NCBI GenBank assembly: GCA_033182465.1
Contig: CP137319.1
Span: forward strand, 2,666,001-2,730,000
Direction: 5' to 3'
DNA length: 64,000 nt
DNA from: Sanghuangporus weigelae
Taxonomy: Eukaryota; Basidiomycota; Agaricomycetes; Hymenochaetales; Hymenochaetaceae
The notes under the pieces are model-generated. The model worked only from the letters and a program-made list of their open reading frames with translations, had not been told where the DNA came from and did not search any database. The position numbers and the translations under genes are program-made. Position 1 is the first letter of the stretch. Each line of letters opens with the position of its first letter. This document shows positions 18,692 through 30,867 of this stretch, piece by piece.

Positions 18692-19837
18692 GCCGTCCCT
18701 GGCCCTGGACTAGAACGGTCTTGTGTCTCTGACCTTGAAAATGGACAGAATTTGATTAAGTATGAAGGATTTTCATTCATAATACTCCGTTGGTTCGTAA
18801 TATCGACTCTTACATAAGAGGATTGATCCCTGTATTTGTGTATATTTGTACTCATATTCACTCTCTCTCATTCTTACGTACACCATAACGACTGTCAAGA
18901 TCTTATGATCATCTTTTCTATGATATATTTGTTCGATATGTGGCCCGTCAGAGTAACAGCCATTGTTCCGACTGTGGAGAGGCTGGTCTTGCCGGGCTGT
19001 CGGTGCGACTAAATAGGTGCAATGCTAAACGGATCCAATGAAAGACCGTGATAGGTGTTTCGAGCATATTCGTGGGCCGTAAATGGTCCGTTCGCTAGCC
19101 TCACCCACTTTCTCTGGTCAAATTTTTATATACATGTCTGCGAGTGTCCTGCATTGGGTTCCTCGTTCCTCCAGTCCAGTACCGAGAGCTGCGAGAAGAG
19201 ATAAAGAAGGATCGGACTCCCGCATTTCTTCTTTTGGTCCATTTCCGGAATCGTCTGACTTCGGGAAGTATGTTCGAATCAACGACATCTGCCAATCGGC
19301 CAACGGTGTCGGTGCGTGCTACTAGCTCCAGCGAAGTCCCTGCTAACAAAAGCGAGTTTCCTACTGCTTGTAAGCCGTGGTCTGCACGGCTGCTAGTTCG
19401 TTCTCTTGACTCGGACTTCATGTAATTGTTTGTCAGATGGTGCATCCTCTTTCCAGTCTTCGTTGCCTTGCGTGTAACCGTACACTAAACAGTACAGGGG
19501 CTGGATCGGTCAAGTTCACCGGAATGGCATCTCAGCATCTGCACGAGAGGAGAATGCCTACTAATATTGCCATGACGTGAACATGCCCACGATCACTGCA
19601 CACTGAACATCCTGTCTTCCTCTGGTGCTGATCAACGCTGTTCATTTGCTACCATCTATTCCACATCAGTTCATGCTAAGATTGCCAGAGCCAGCTGTCA
19701 CTGGTAATCATATAAGACCGGGCAGACATTCCTAACTTCTTTCGTCCCCCATCATATACTCTCTCGTCCCGCCCCGCCCCGCCCCGCCCCGCCATATCTA
19801 GTGCCTTCTGTAACCGATACTAGTTGATCTGATATCC
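18692..19837. other. Intergenic region with a GCCCC pentanucleotide repeat
   Basis: No convincing gene. Small frames of 60-115 codons on both strands lack domain support. At 19768-19793 there is a run of about five GCCCC units, shortly upstream of the membrane-protein gene. It could be a GC-box-like promoter element or just a microsatellite. Confidence 0.45.
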
Positions 19838-21227
19838 ATGGAATCGGAAAGAGAAGTAGGCTTGGAGATCCTATACGGATGCTTTGAGCTCGTATGCCAC
19901 ACTTTCTTTTTTGGTACGCCCCAGTGTTCCTCATTTCGGACCCACAAACAATTGCAACCACTGCGATAGGTGTCTTCTGCGTTTTCCTTCCCATCTGCTC
20001 ATTTGTTCTCCTGTATGTATGCACTATGCCAGTCTGTTCTATATCATCCAATACTGACGGCGTTATTAGCAAAAAGGGAATGAAATCACCAGCGAATAAA
20101 TTCATGTTTGCAGTTACCCTTTTCATGTTTTGCCTCTCTACAGGCTACTGGATAGCAGCAATGGGAAGCGTCGTGTCTTTGATTAAAAGTCGCTTGCTTT
20201 CTCCAACGCCTCATGACCCAGACTTCTCCTTGCCGCTTTTCAGTGCTATCCTGCTCATAAATGTCAGCGCTCCAAATTCTTTGACTGTTGCATTTTCGAT
20301 TGAATTGACCGTCTTGCAGTACGTCTTGACCGACAGTGTTGTCATTTGGAGGGCTTGGGTTCTTTGCAGGGACTGTAGCAGGAAGTCTTTATGCTTCTCT
20401 GTTTTTCTGCTTTTCTGTGCAACAGGTTCGAAGCAAATCCTTCCTCTCGCTGTCGTGTTTCTGTCTCAATTATATCAATTTCTAGTCTCAATTATTCTTA
20501 CTGTTGCATTCAGAATTGGAACGACAGTGCTAGGACCAGTCAGAGGTTCTCACCTCGACGACATGGTCGAAATCACCCAAATGACTAATTTGGGATTCTC
20601 GCTGTCAGCGAATATATGTGCAACATCAATTATCTGCATCAAAGCGTGGTGAGCCTGGTCAACGGTATTTTCTGCTCTCCGCATCTTTTATTCACGTCTA
20701 TTGCAATATAAAAAAGGAAGTACCGAAAAGATTTAGGAAAGCCTTTCCGAGGTCGGACAAAGGTCGAGCGTGTCTTCGTGATTCTCGTAGAGTCGGGATT
20801 TATCTATTGCGCTTCTGGGGTAAGTTGTTATCAATAAATTTTTATAGTGTTCATTTTCGGGAATCAATCATTTAAATCGTATATTAGATCTTTGCTCTGG
20901 TTGCGTCGGTTATACGCCTCCCACACGGAACACTCGGAGATATATACACAGCTCGGATTCATGTTCAGTTTGCGGTTAGAATTATCTCACCCAAACAAAA
21001 TCTTGGACTGACGTGTCGATACCACCTAGGGTATTTATCCTGCAGTCGTACTCATACTTGTGAGCCAGGAACGTACGCTCGAGGAAGGCGTCTTCTCCGT
21101 CGGCAGACAGTCAGCTTACGTTGGCGAGCCGCCAATAGAATCCATGGACTTCAGGGAGAATCCTGCGTTAACAAGGTCGATGGTATCTAACGAACGCAGG
21201 CTTAGCGCTTCTGACGAGCCATTCTAA
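19838..21227 (+). CDS. Seven-helix basidiomycete membrane protein
   Basis: A multi-span membrane protein of a family common in Agaricomycetes, with several hydrophobic helices and the recurring signature IWRAWVLC, a TNLGFSLSANICATSII helix ending in KAW, and LVESGFIYC. I chose the ATG at 19838 because splicing 19914-19969 joins ILYGCFELVCHTFFFG to VFCVFLP, the usual start of the family. Further introns are 20017-20069, from 20648 to about 20716, one near 20820-20887 and one ending just before GIYPAVVL near 21030. The soluble tail carries Ser/Arg-rich sequence. It is often described as receptor-like, but ligand and coupling are unknown. Confidence 0.8.
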
Positions 21228-21659
21228 GTTTACTCATTTACTACGATATTTTGGTGTCCATTGTAGAAAAGCCAAAAAGTATATGTAATCACTTGTTCTA
21301 GAGAATTGCCCTACTTTGGATGGAGATAATTCTGTATTATATATGATCCTTTTGAGGCAGCGCCTCACAACACATCATCGTGTACCACACAGTACCCAGT
21401 CTGAACAGGAACCAAACTGCCTTAAACCTCAAGCAGTCCTTCGGGGCTTCAATTGGTAGCTCCCACTCTTTCGCAAAATGTTACGATGAGATAAAATTCA
21501 ACGTAATTGACAAGTTTCCAGCTGACTGCATGTCTCATCAATTGTTTCGCCCATTCAGTAAGCCTCGTATACACTGCATCTGCTGATTCAAGAACGGACA
21601 TACGGATTTCTGAATGAACACGCAAAGAAACTAGCGGAAGAGACCCCCGGCAGACTGGA
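21228..21659. other. Intergenic region between convergent genes
   Basis: About 430 bases between the stop codons of the membrane protein and the NmrA-like gene. No gene, repeat or RNA structure was recognised. Confidence 0.4.
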
Positions 21660-22939
21660 CTACAACTTGCCCCGAACGAGATCCCAAAGGGAAACATTGT
21701 TCCATCGTTTCGTTTGTTGTTCCCGCACTCCTCGACGTCGAGCCCACGTTTCCACACTACTCATAGCCGGGTAGAGCGTCAAGCATCGTGCAATAAGGGT
21801 TTCATTCGATTTAGGATCTGTGCTCTCGGACGAGGCGCGATAAGAGCTCCTTTGTTCGATGCCTGCAAGTCTACACGATGAATCAGAATGAAAGTGCATA
21901 AGGAAATACAGAAAAGAGGTACACACAAATCCTTTACATTCTTGTTCATTGCAAGCATTACTCGAGCGATGGGACCAGGAATACCCGGAAGAGTTCTTCC
22001 GGCGCCACGCTCGTACGATTCCGCGATCTCCTTCATCGCTAAAGCGTCCCCGATGACAGGGATCGCCTGACCAATGTACGTGTCTGGGCCAGGGGAAAGG
22101 AAGATCGCGAGCGCGACGTGACCAATATCATCAGTAGACTGTATCAAGTAAAGAAGGAATCACATTTGATGGGAGTGAAAGCGACAGATAATGACGCACG
22201 ACAAGCTGCAGTTTAGTGTCCTGTTTAAGCCCAACACGGAAAACGGCTGCGGTTATACGTCCCACGAAACCGTCAAAATTCTCCATGAACAAGGTAGGAC
22301 GGAGGATTCTATGGAGCCAGCTGGATCAAAAGATGCGAGAGATAATAGTTTGTATAACTACTGACGTCCAACGAAGGCCGTCGATTGATTTTAGATGCCG
22401 TTCTATTTGCACCTTGGCAGTTTTACTGAGTATAGGAGTATCGTCATAGACTTCGTCTCCGCGTTCCGAGGATGAGTACATAAGATACTGCACGCCAAGC
22501 TCTTTTGACAGGTCTACGACAAGCTTCACAATGAAACAGGTAAACATATGCTCGGAGATCACTGAAAACACGAGATACGTACTTTCCCTTGTCTTTCCTC
22601 CCCGGCTGCGTCTACTCCAAGACCTGGATAAGCCAGAACAAGAAACACGCCCCATATTCCATCACCGTTGGATTTCGCATCTTCAAACACTTTTCTGACG
22701 GTGTCTGGCTTGTCAAGATCTGCTTCAACGAGCGTGACACGGTCTGAGGCCGCAAGAGCGCTTGCAGCGGGAGACTTTGATGAACGTGTAAGGGCGAGAA
22801 TACGGATGTCGGTAGCGGCTCCTGTTGACAACACAGCGGAGATAAAAGAACGACCTTGTTTGCCAGTTGCGCCTGTTACAAGGATCGTTCGCGTCATCGT
22901 TTCGGGCTGTGATGGTTGTGTCGCGTCGTTTGAAGCCAT
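21660..22939 (-). CDS. NmrA-like NAD(P)-binding protein
   Basis: A Rossmann-fold protein of the NmrA/HSCARG type, read from 22939 to 21660 through several short introns. The N-terminus has TILVTGATGKQGRSF, the GxxGxxG dinucleotide-binding motif, followed by a VTLVEADLDKPDTVRKVF strand-helix unit. Later exons encode VQYLMYSSSERGD (in place of the active-site Tyr region of reductases), DIGHVALAIFLSP and a C-terminal SSVETWARRR, typical of the family's end. Such proteins sense NAD(P) and often act as regulators rather than enzymes. An intron at about 21850-21905 restores the final frame. It lies just downstream of the MFS gene on the same strand, about 100 bases away. Confidence 0.82.
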
Positions 22940-23037
22940 GGAGGGCCAAGCGCGTCGACTTATTATGAAATCAAAGTATTACATACACACATCTATCTCT
23001 ATATCTCTATGGGAAAAAAAGTGAAACCGATAAAACT

Positions 23038-25441
23038 TCAAACTACTCGTGTAACATCCTTCTCTTCAAGTTTATCAGCCTCGTTCGACTTTGGGTCACG
23101 AATGCTAATGTTTCGACTCTTCAGCATCCATTCATCCGGCAGTGGCTCGTCTTTGATTGCGAAGTGAGATTTCATGCGAATCAGCTTCCCGTATTTCTGA
23201 ACAAAAATTGCGAGCATCGATCAGCGGTTTCACCAATCTTCGGAATACTTAGATCTCTACTCACGAAGAACAAGAAAGGGATGGGCATGCACAATAGTGA
23301 CAAGAACGCGAAGACGCTCATAGCCCATTGGTCTCCTAATGTCGCAAACATGAAAGGACTGAACAATGGAAACGCACAGGCGAAGACAGATCGCAGTATA
23401 ACAGTGGCCGCTATCGCACTAGCCGAATATATTGTGTAGGAATCCATGAGATAAGCGGTCAGAGATTGTAAGATTGTTGAAATAGCGGTGCCGAATGGTA
23501 CTCCAGCGAAGATCGGAGCAAAGTAAGAGATAGAAGGAAACGAAGTCCTGCCAATGGGAAGGTAAAACTGACTGGGAAAGATTCAACAGACATAGAGAAT
23601 GCTTACCAAGCAAACCAAAACAGGCCGATGGGCAATAGTACGGCACCAATTATTGAGGTATACAAGCGTCTAGAAGAAAGAATCCGTATTTAGTCATTAA
23701 ATATGAAAATACAAAAGTCCTAAACTTACGCTTCTGGAGGAGCCCTACCGGTTGGACTACGATCCATCACTCGCCAATATAGACGATTCTGAATGGGCGA
23801 TAGAGCCGCTCCACAGCACATTCCCAGACCGATACCTAAAAATGCCAGACCGCTCTCTCCAGGGGAGAAATGTCGATGCTCTTCGAACACGATGGGAAAT
23901 GCCGCAAACAAAGCATACAGAATTGCGTACGCGACCGAGATATATAGTGCTAAGAGCAGCACAATGGGCTCATATATTAAAAACACTGGGTCACTAATTG
24001 ATCATTTGTTCCAACTGGATAATTTGAAGACAACATACCGAACGGGCGCCTCAAATTTATACTAAGCGAATGTAACAAGGATTGTTTCCGTGTAAGATCG
24101 AACTTCGACACATAAATGGTCTTCCCTTCAGCTTGCCGTCGCAGACGTCGTGCTCGTCTACGAAGTAGGACGGGCCCATACTAGATATTTGATGCTCGAG
24201 CTATTATGTCCTGCGGTATTAATCTAGAGAGCAGGAAAGCTCACGGTTTCAGGCATGAATAAGGAATGTATCACTAGAACCACGCCGGAGAAGATCATCA
24301 TTATCCAGAAGTTGAAACGCCATCCAAGCTTCTGATCTTCGGAAGTAAAACCTCCAACGATAGGGCCAATAACTGAAGTCGGTCGGTATAATATGCAAGC
24401 ATGATATCTGGAATGAGAATTTCTTACCAGGACCAAGGAAAGGAGCCGTTGAATACAGGGCAACAGCAACTCCACGTTCTCGAGGAATCCACATGTCAGA
24501 TATAGTTCCTCCTGCGTTTGTGAGAGCTATACACGAGTCAAAGTTGCACTCAAAAGTTAGGATCTCTCTTGGTCTTACGCGAGGAACCCATGATGCCAGC
24601 AAGAAGCCGACATATGAGTAAAGTCTCTTTATTTTTCGCAAGAGCACCTCCCGTATGTAAGAGTGTGTAGGGCGTGTAAGTAATCACGAATATCACTTTC
24701 TGATTTTCAAATTGATTGCAATAATTAGCATCGGCTATGGTATTTAACTCGGGATCTTACCCTTCCATACATCTGACGCGCGATACTCAATCAGTTGATC
24801 GGAATGCATCGGACTGTCCGTCACCAGCTCACCTCGCTTAGTGGGGCGAAGACAAGAGGACTGATAGTTGGAAAGTGCATAAGCGTGGTAAACTCGGGAA
24901 AGGATGGTAGCAGAAGCTATCTTACCCTAATCCGAAGCCAATAACGTATAGCGAAATGCCTAGGACTGCTACTTCTCGGGACATATGAAGGTCCTCCATG
25001 ACAAATGAGATACCGCCACTATATGAGCTACTGGCGAACGAGACACATAGTGTCCCTGCCGCAAGCTGGAACATATCTCTTTAGAAAAGACTTATGCGAA
25101 CGCCTCTGCACACAATTCGAACTCACCACAAAGGTCAACGGCCATTTTTTTGCTTTGCTCCAATTATACGGGTTCTCTGGGTCTCCGGATTCCCAGTCAA
25201 CGAGAAAGGGCGATTCGTGTGTCCCTTCTCCAGGGCCAGGGTAAACGATTCTGTCCTGTTCCCTCCGGACGGGACCAACCCCAGACGCGACATCGAGCGT
25301 GGAAGTAGACTGGAAAGCGTCCGTTGCTTCCTCTCGGACTTCAACGTCTACTATCGACCCAGATTGTTCCTCATCCATGAGCTGCGTTTCGCCAGCGTCG
25401 GCCTTAGCGGTGCCCATGATAGGAGACCGATAGAAAAACAT
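23038..25441 (-). CDS. MFS transporter, drug/polyamine antiporter type
   Basis: A 12-helix major facilitator read from about 25441 (or the ATG at 25417) to the stop at 23038, through about seven introns. The N-terminal soluble part ends with the hallmark DWESGDPENPYNWSKAKKW that precedes helix 1 in fungal DHA1 transporters. Later exons hold DMWIPRERGVAVALYS, GPIVGGFTSEDQKLGWRFNF and GIGLGMCCGAA, also family landmarks. The tail is charged (ISIRDPKSNEAD). Likely role is proton-driven export of polyamines or small toxic compounds at the plasma membrane. The substrate cannot be told from sequence. Confidence 0.85.
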
Positions 25442-28097
25442 AGGCCATCGCTGACTGGCCCGGGACTACTTGGTATTATTTTGAACCGGCATGAGGATGC
25501 CGGGAGATCATCTCGGACCTCGGGCTTCGGCAAGAAAGAGGCGTGAGAATAGCTTTGTAACGGGCCGAATGATCCGCATCGGAAAATGACGAAAGAGGAA
25601 AAGAAAAACTCACATCTGCATAGTCGAAATACAGTATAATGGTCTTTCTCTTATCATTGGGGCATATGACTAGACTGAGTTAATCAAATCAAAATGGACC
25701 TGCTAAAGGGAGGAGAAATGACATGGAAACATTCTCCACCATGAAACCATTCCAGCGAACTTGGATGAGGTGGAACTTGTCAATGTTGGTACGTTGTTAA
25801 CCAATCAATCTTCTAGCTCTGCTTGTCCCCTGGAGAACGACATCTCTCTATTATAAAGTGACTTGACTCGACATCCCAAGCTCTCCGAGCTGGAAGCACG
25901 CAGTCGTACGAGATGCCTGGTTCTCCATGGAGGACCACGAGCAGGCGTACGGTGGCAGACGTTCCTGCGAAATGAGTGCTTGTGCCATGTTGAATATTGT
26001 CACCGATTACGGTAAAAGAATTCTCCTGTCATTAATACCGCTTCCATAGGTTGTCGTCGTTAGGTGCGAGTTCTAAGCAGCACAATTGAATTGGACTCGC
26101 CTATATACAGTATTATATAATAAGGGAGCTTTCCGACAGGTTCTTCGTTTTATTGCAGCCCAATTCGAGATTCGAGAGGTGTTTGTTTGACGACAAGCAA
26201 AGGGTCACTGCTATTTGACACATGTCTACTGCATCATGGGGTCTGACAGCCCAATCTGGCCAATGCGTCACAATTGTAGTATTCTATGTAATTAGGTGCA
26301 GTTCTCGTCTAATTGGTATTTATTTGTCCGTCTCTTTACTCTTTGTTCAGGTCCGACTTGCTTCCATCAATAGAGCGGAATTAGAGAAGACCGCTGAACA
26401 AGAGCTTGTGTATGCCAAATAAGAAAGTCCTTGTTTTGCTCAATCAAACAATAATATCCGCACTCGAGATCTTATTCCTCGATGTAAAGGTGTCGCAATC
26501 ATGGGCAAGTACGATATGTCAAATACGGAAGATACAATACTAAATGGCTTTCGGAGTTGCAGATATGTAGATCTTAGCCTTAGTAGGAAAGATTTGCGCG
26601 GCAAATCCTATGCTTGAGCAGAATCATCAGCCGAGTAAAGGCTGATTCTCTGGTTTCTTATCTATGGTTTCTTAAGAGGGCAAAAGCAGCCTGCTGCTCC
26701 AGCCAGTCCATGAAACAAGAGGATACAGAACTTGACGGGGAAGAGTTTACAGTTCTGAGGAATGAGAAAACTGACAATGACAATAAAGATAGGCATTAGA
26801 TTTCACGAAGGTGCTTCTCTTTTGAACAGAGACAACTTACGGAGTGAACAGAAAGCTTTGCTTGATATTCAATTTCCTCCACTATGGAAAGAAAATCCTT
26901 AGTTAGGTGCTGAAAGCGAGTTTCTCCGTACTCATGGAGACGCTATCGGAGAGCCCTACTCTGATAATGCGACAAGGATAGCCAAAACAAGGAGAGGGCG
27001 TTGGCCGCACTGGGCCTTACTGCCTTTTTCATAAGTATTGTCACACCCACGTTTCACGTGCTCTGACGCGTCCGAGCCAAAACAGCAAAAACTCAAGTAA
27101 ATGGCGATTTTCTCTGTCAATTCTGCATGTTTCATGCCCAATTAGCACTCAAAAAAATGAGCTAGTTCGCCCATGTAGATGTATGTAGAAATATTTGTGA
27201 TTTGTTGCCTGTGTGTGTCGGAACAAAACAAACAACTTCACCGAGCCGTGCTCCAAAGGGATATCTGGACTGCTCACAATATTATTCCTCCTCACACAAG
27301 CCATAATATATTTTCCCTCTGATCCGTAAATTAAGTCTATAAACATGGCACTGCTCTGGCGAAGTTTCGTGTCATTTTGTGCAGTGTTTGTGTGGGAAAC
27401 ATCAGGCAGTTTCGTCAATCCTTGTTCCAGCGGGTCATCTGGACTGTTCAAAAAATCATTCCTCTTCACACAAGCCAGTCATAGTTCTCTTGATCTGTAA
27501 ATTAGGTCTATATGCCTTGAAATGCTCTGGTAAGGTTTTCGATATGTTCTGTGCAGTATTTGTGCAACAGTGCAAGTGTCTTTTGTCTCCGCAGCATTCT
27601 CAGGACCCCTTTCTGGTGCTGCAACTGCCCTGGGACTGTCATTCGAAGGCAACAAATCCCAAACTTGCTTGTATCTGAAGAAATCATTATAGTATTCATT
27701 CCCTATGCTCGATGTGGTGCTTCTATTTATGCAATCTATGAGAGGCTGTGGCTCACTCCTACCTGCATCGATTTCCACACCTTTCCAACACATCCTGCTT
27801 CATCACAATGCTTCTCCGTCACAGCCAGATAGCATCTCTAGTATGCATGAGCAGAACGAGGGACAGTGAATGCCATGGTGCTATGGGTGATAGTATGGGA
27901 TTGACGCAGTCCAGAGATGCAGTCAGACAGCAAATCCGGCGGACCCACCGTCAATTCCGCTCACAATCACAGACACCCGGCTGCACCTTGACATACTTCT
28001 CTTTCCTTCCCCGTTGTCACCACAGTGGGTCATCCCACCTATCTGACCTTATTTCAGCTGCGCCAAAGAGGTGAGAAGCAGCAAGCCAGGTAAGTAG
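25442..28097. other. Gene-poor region left of element 2
   Basis: No gene could be supported across about 2.6 kb. Short frames at 26222-26422 and 26614-26799 lack domains. A diverged tandem duplication lies at 27240-27570. The stretch 27479-28097 gives protein-like minus-strand frames that may belong to the same unrecognised unit as 35020-35680, separated by element 2. Confidence 0.4.
27240..27570. repeat. Diverged 174-bp tandem duplication
   Basis: The segment starting ATCTGGACTG at 27263 recurs at 27437 and stays similar for about 140 bases (roughly 75-80%). Minus-strand translations also match (SPDDPLEQGLTK against SPDIPLEHGSVK), with more synonymous-looking than disruptive changes. This hints that the unit was once coding, but no complete gene is visible. 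Confidence 0.55.
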
Positions 28098-28102
28098 CAT
28101 AT

Positions 28103-28556
28103 TGTTAGGACTTGAACATTTTCCTTTTCTTTTACTATGTCATCATTCATTTTAGTATTCTTCTTTTACATTACTCATCCATTTTTACTAATCCTGTTCA
28201 CTCCGTCATGGCTTATTCATCCTTACTCATTCACCATGACTAAATCCGTTCCTTCCGACTAAGACGCTCACTAATCACTCCACTCTTTCATCATGTGATT
28301 CCTTAATAGAGTAGACTCTTCCCACGTCCAAAGTGTATATAAGTAGCTAGTTTGACTCCTTCTTTTCCTTGTCTTTCTATTCTACTTACCTTCACTACAA
28401 CATAGGTATCTACTCTTGTACTCTAGTATTATTGAATTCTACTTACCTTCACTACGACATAGCATGCGTCTAGCCCGGCAACTCGTGTTTAGCCTGTTGT
28501 TTGTTGTTTGTGTTGGCCGCCTCGAGATCGACGTCAGTTAGTCTCGCCGCCTAACA
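28103..28556 (+). repeat. 5' LTR of element 2 (454 bp)
   Basis: Starts TGTTAGGACTTG and ends GCCTAACA. Four differences from the 3' LTR, all at CpG sites and all in the decayed state in this copy. The TATA box TATATAAG is at 28336-28343, 35 bases before the predicted transcript start at 28371. Confidence 0.93.
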
Positions 28557-28557
28557 T

Positions 28558-28568
28558 AATAGAAAGAC
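28558..28568 (+). promoter_or_regulatory. Self-priming primer-binding site of element 2
   Basis: AATAGAAAGAC, starting two bases after the LTR, is the exact reverse complement of GTCTTTCTATT at 28371-28381, which lies 35 bases after the TATA box. This is the Tf1/sushi self-priming layout, seen independently of element 1 and with unrelated sequence. Confidence 0.75.
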
Positions 28569-29164
28569 CTACCCTCTAGCCTGTGGAAACACTCGCTATC
28601 GCTACTCCACGCAAGGAGTTACATCGACAATCATCATATCGCGCCCATCCCGGATTCATCCGAGCAACCTCTATCTAGCCCGTTGGTGTTTAACGCCAAC
28701 GTATTTTGACATTCCAATAACCAGTAATCACCCTGGCACCCACTCGTTATCAGACTCGTTACCAACGCCAACAGCGTCGACAACCCTATCAGAAACCCAT
28801 TCGTTATATCATCCCCTGGGACGAAGTACTAGAACGAGTCGATCCTAATGACATCATCTGCAGAGCTGGTATCCCCATTGCTATCTCTCACTACCTACCT
28901 CCCATCCAACCAGAACTCAAGGTTGAAGAGGCTGAGGTTAAGATTGAAGAAGACTAGTCACCATGGCGCTCCGTATTAGTATCTGGTGGGGGAATCAGTT
29001 GAGGTTCACGTGGGTAACACGAAGAATTCATTCATCGACAAATATCTCCTTCGTCATCCACCTAGAGGTTTGTCGTTTAGTTATCAACTTCCAAGACGAG
29101 CCGAACATCCGAGGCCGGGCCCGTTCGAACACACCGATCCCCGTCCTGCCCCCTCGCTATCAAG

Positions 29165-30643
29165 GTGGATCTAACTGACGAGCAACGACTCGCCCTCCCA
29201 CAAGTCCGTTGGAGCGCAACAGGGCACTGCTACCAGGGAAAGCTACACAACACCCTCTATAACCTCGAGTGGGACGAGACAAGGAAGTTTTGGAAGTCAC
29301 AAGATTCACAAGGGACTTGGTTTCCTTGGGCACCAAACCCCAGAGCAAACACTGGGTTATTTGCACAACCTGCACACTCAACAACAACAGAAGCGTCGAC
29401 ATCAAGGGCACCTCCACCCATCGCTCCTAAACCCGAAGTTGTTACGCCAGCACCCCCTCTCCAACCTTCAATATCGTTTACGACACTAAGAGATCCGGAA
29501 CCACCAATCATCAGTAGGAGTACGACACCCGAACAGGAAGAAAAGAAGGAGATGTCGTTAAGCTCAGAGCAGATGAAGGATTTAGGTGTCGTGATTGCCC
29601 TCGCACTCCAAACGCAGGGAGTTGGAAACGGAAGTACGTCGAAGTCATCAGAAAAGATCGGAACAGCCAAGCCACGAGAGTACAGCGGAGGAAAGGATTA
29701 CCCCGACTTCAAAACAGAAGTCCAATTATACATCCAGTTGTATCCATCCAAGTTCAAAACTGACAGCGACAGGATCATCTTCACCCTCTCATACCTAAAG
29801 GGTGGCAAGGCAGCGACATGGAGGGAAAGTTACTTCGAGGTAACACCCAAGGTTGACGGAAATCTACAGATCACAGAGTCATGGGTAGATTTTTTGAAAC
29901 ACCTTGACCTGTCATTCGCAGACCCCAGCCGTCATCACAAGGCCTTTCAAAAGATCGAAGAGCTGTACCAAGGCGACGATGACGCTGACAAGTTCTTCAA
30001 CGAGTTCGACATCTACTGGACACATGCAGGCCTAACCCTAGAGGCCCACGATAGCTGGTTAATCAGTCGTCTCAGGAAGGCCATGAACCCAAGGGTAGTC
30101 GAAGGCGTTATGCGGACGGAACTGGAACCGATAAAATATGCAGACTGGAGAGCAAGGGCGATCAAGGTCGATCAAACGGAACGACAGATCAGAGACTTGT
30201 TCACTGAACGACGACGACGGAATCCGATTCAGACAACGCAGAAGGCACCTCCCGTACCACAACCACGACGTCTCTTTCCACAACAGTTCGCAAGACCCTA
30301 CGTTCCAAATCCCCAACCCTTCCATCAAACAGATCGACGAGATGCGACAGGAATAACATACGGCGGAATGGGTCAGCCAATGGACGTCGCCATGAACCAA
30401 GCGCGAGCTCGACGCGCATGCTACAAGTGTGGCCAAACTGGCCACTTCATAAGGGATTGCCCCCGCGGTCGTGAGGCAATCAGGTCCATCATTGCTGCTT
30501 TCGAACCAGAAGACAGACTGGCACTCCTCGAAGAACTCGGCAATGCGAAGGAATCAGACTTCGATAATGTCGACGTGCGAGCAGTACCAGCTGAGCTGGA
30601 AGAGGTGGTCGATGGTGAGGGTTTTCAGGACGACCAGGCGTAA
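29165..30643 (+). CDS. gag: Element 2 Gag with CCHC zinc knuckle (about 490 aa)
   Basis: Gag of a Ty3/gypsy element. The first 130 residues are Pro/Ser/Thr-rich. A retrotransposon-gag helical domain spans about 165-345 (EYSGGKDYPDFKTEVQLYI onward). The knuckle CYKCGQTGHFIRDC lies at about 419-432, followed by an acidic tail. The exact start is not settled; shorter open frames precede it at 28740-29160. Pol follows after about 220 bases. Confidence 0.85.
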   Translation: MDLTDEQRLALPQVRWSATGHCYQGKLHNTLYNLEWDETRKFWKSQDSQGTWFPWAPNPRANTGLFAQPAHSTTTEASTSRAPPPIAPKPEVVTPAPPLQPSISFTTLRDPEPPIISRSTTPEQEEKKEMSLSSEQMKDLGVVIALALQTQGVGNGSTSKSSEKIGTAKPREYSGGKDYPDFKTEVQLYIQLYPSKFKTDSDRIIFTLSYLKGGKAATWRESYFEVTPKVDGNLQITESWVDFLKHLDLSFADPSRHHKAFQKIEELYQGDDDADKFFNEFDIYWTHAGLTLEAHDSWLISRLRKAMNPRVVEGVMRTELEPIKYADWRARAIKVDQTERQIRDLFTERRRRNPIQTTQKAPPVPQPRRLFPQQFARPYVPNPQPFHQTDRRDATGITYGGMGQPMDVAMNQARARRACYKCGQTGHFIRDCPRGREAIRSIIAAFEPEDRLALLEELGNAKESDFDNVDVRAVPAELEEVVDGEGFQDDQA

Positions 30644-30867
30644 ACGTCGGAACGACTGGTCACACGGCTAAAGGACTCTTCTCGTCGCGTTCGCTAAAAT
30701 ATAATCGCCCCGATGTACATTATCTAGACACAAGAATACAAGGCGATTTTAACCTTCGAAAGATCCTGTCCGACGTAAACCCAGAGGAATTAGAAGACGA
30801 CGTTGACTTCGACGTCTATAATAACTTATTCATCGGAAAGAGGAGTGCGCAAGGAGGCGACTCAAAC

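Noticed and set aside
19101-19445. Overlapping frames of 60-114 codons on both strands
   Set aside because: They overlap each other with no domain, introns or context; likely chance frames.
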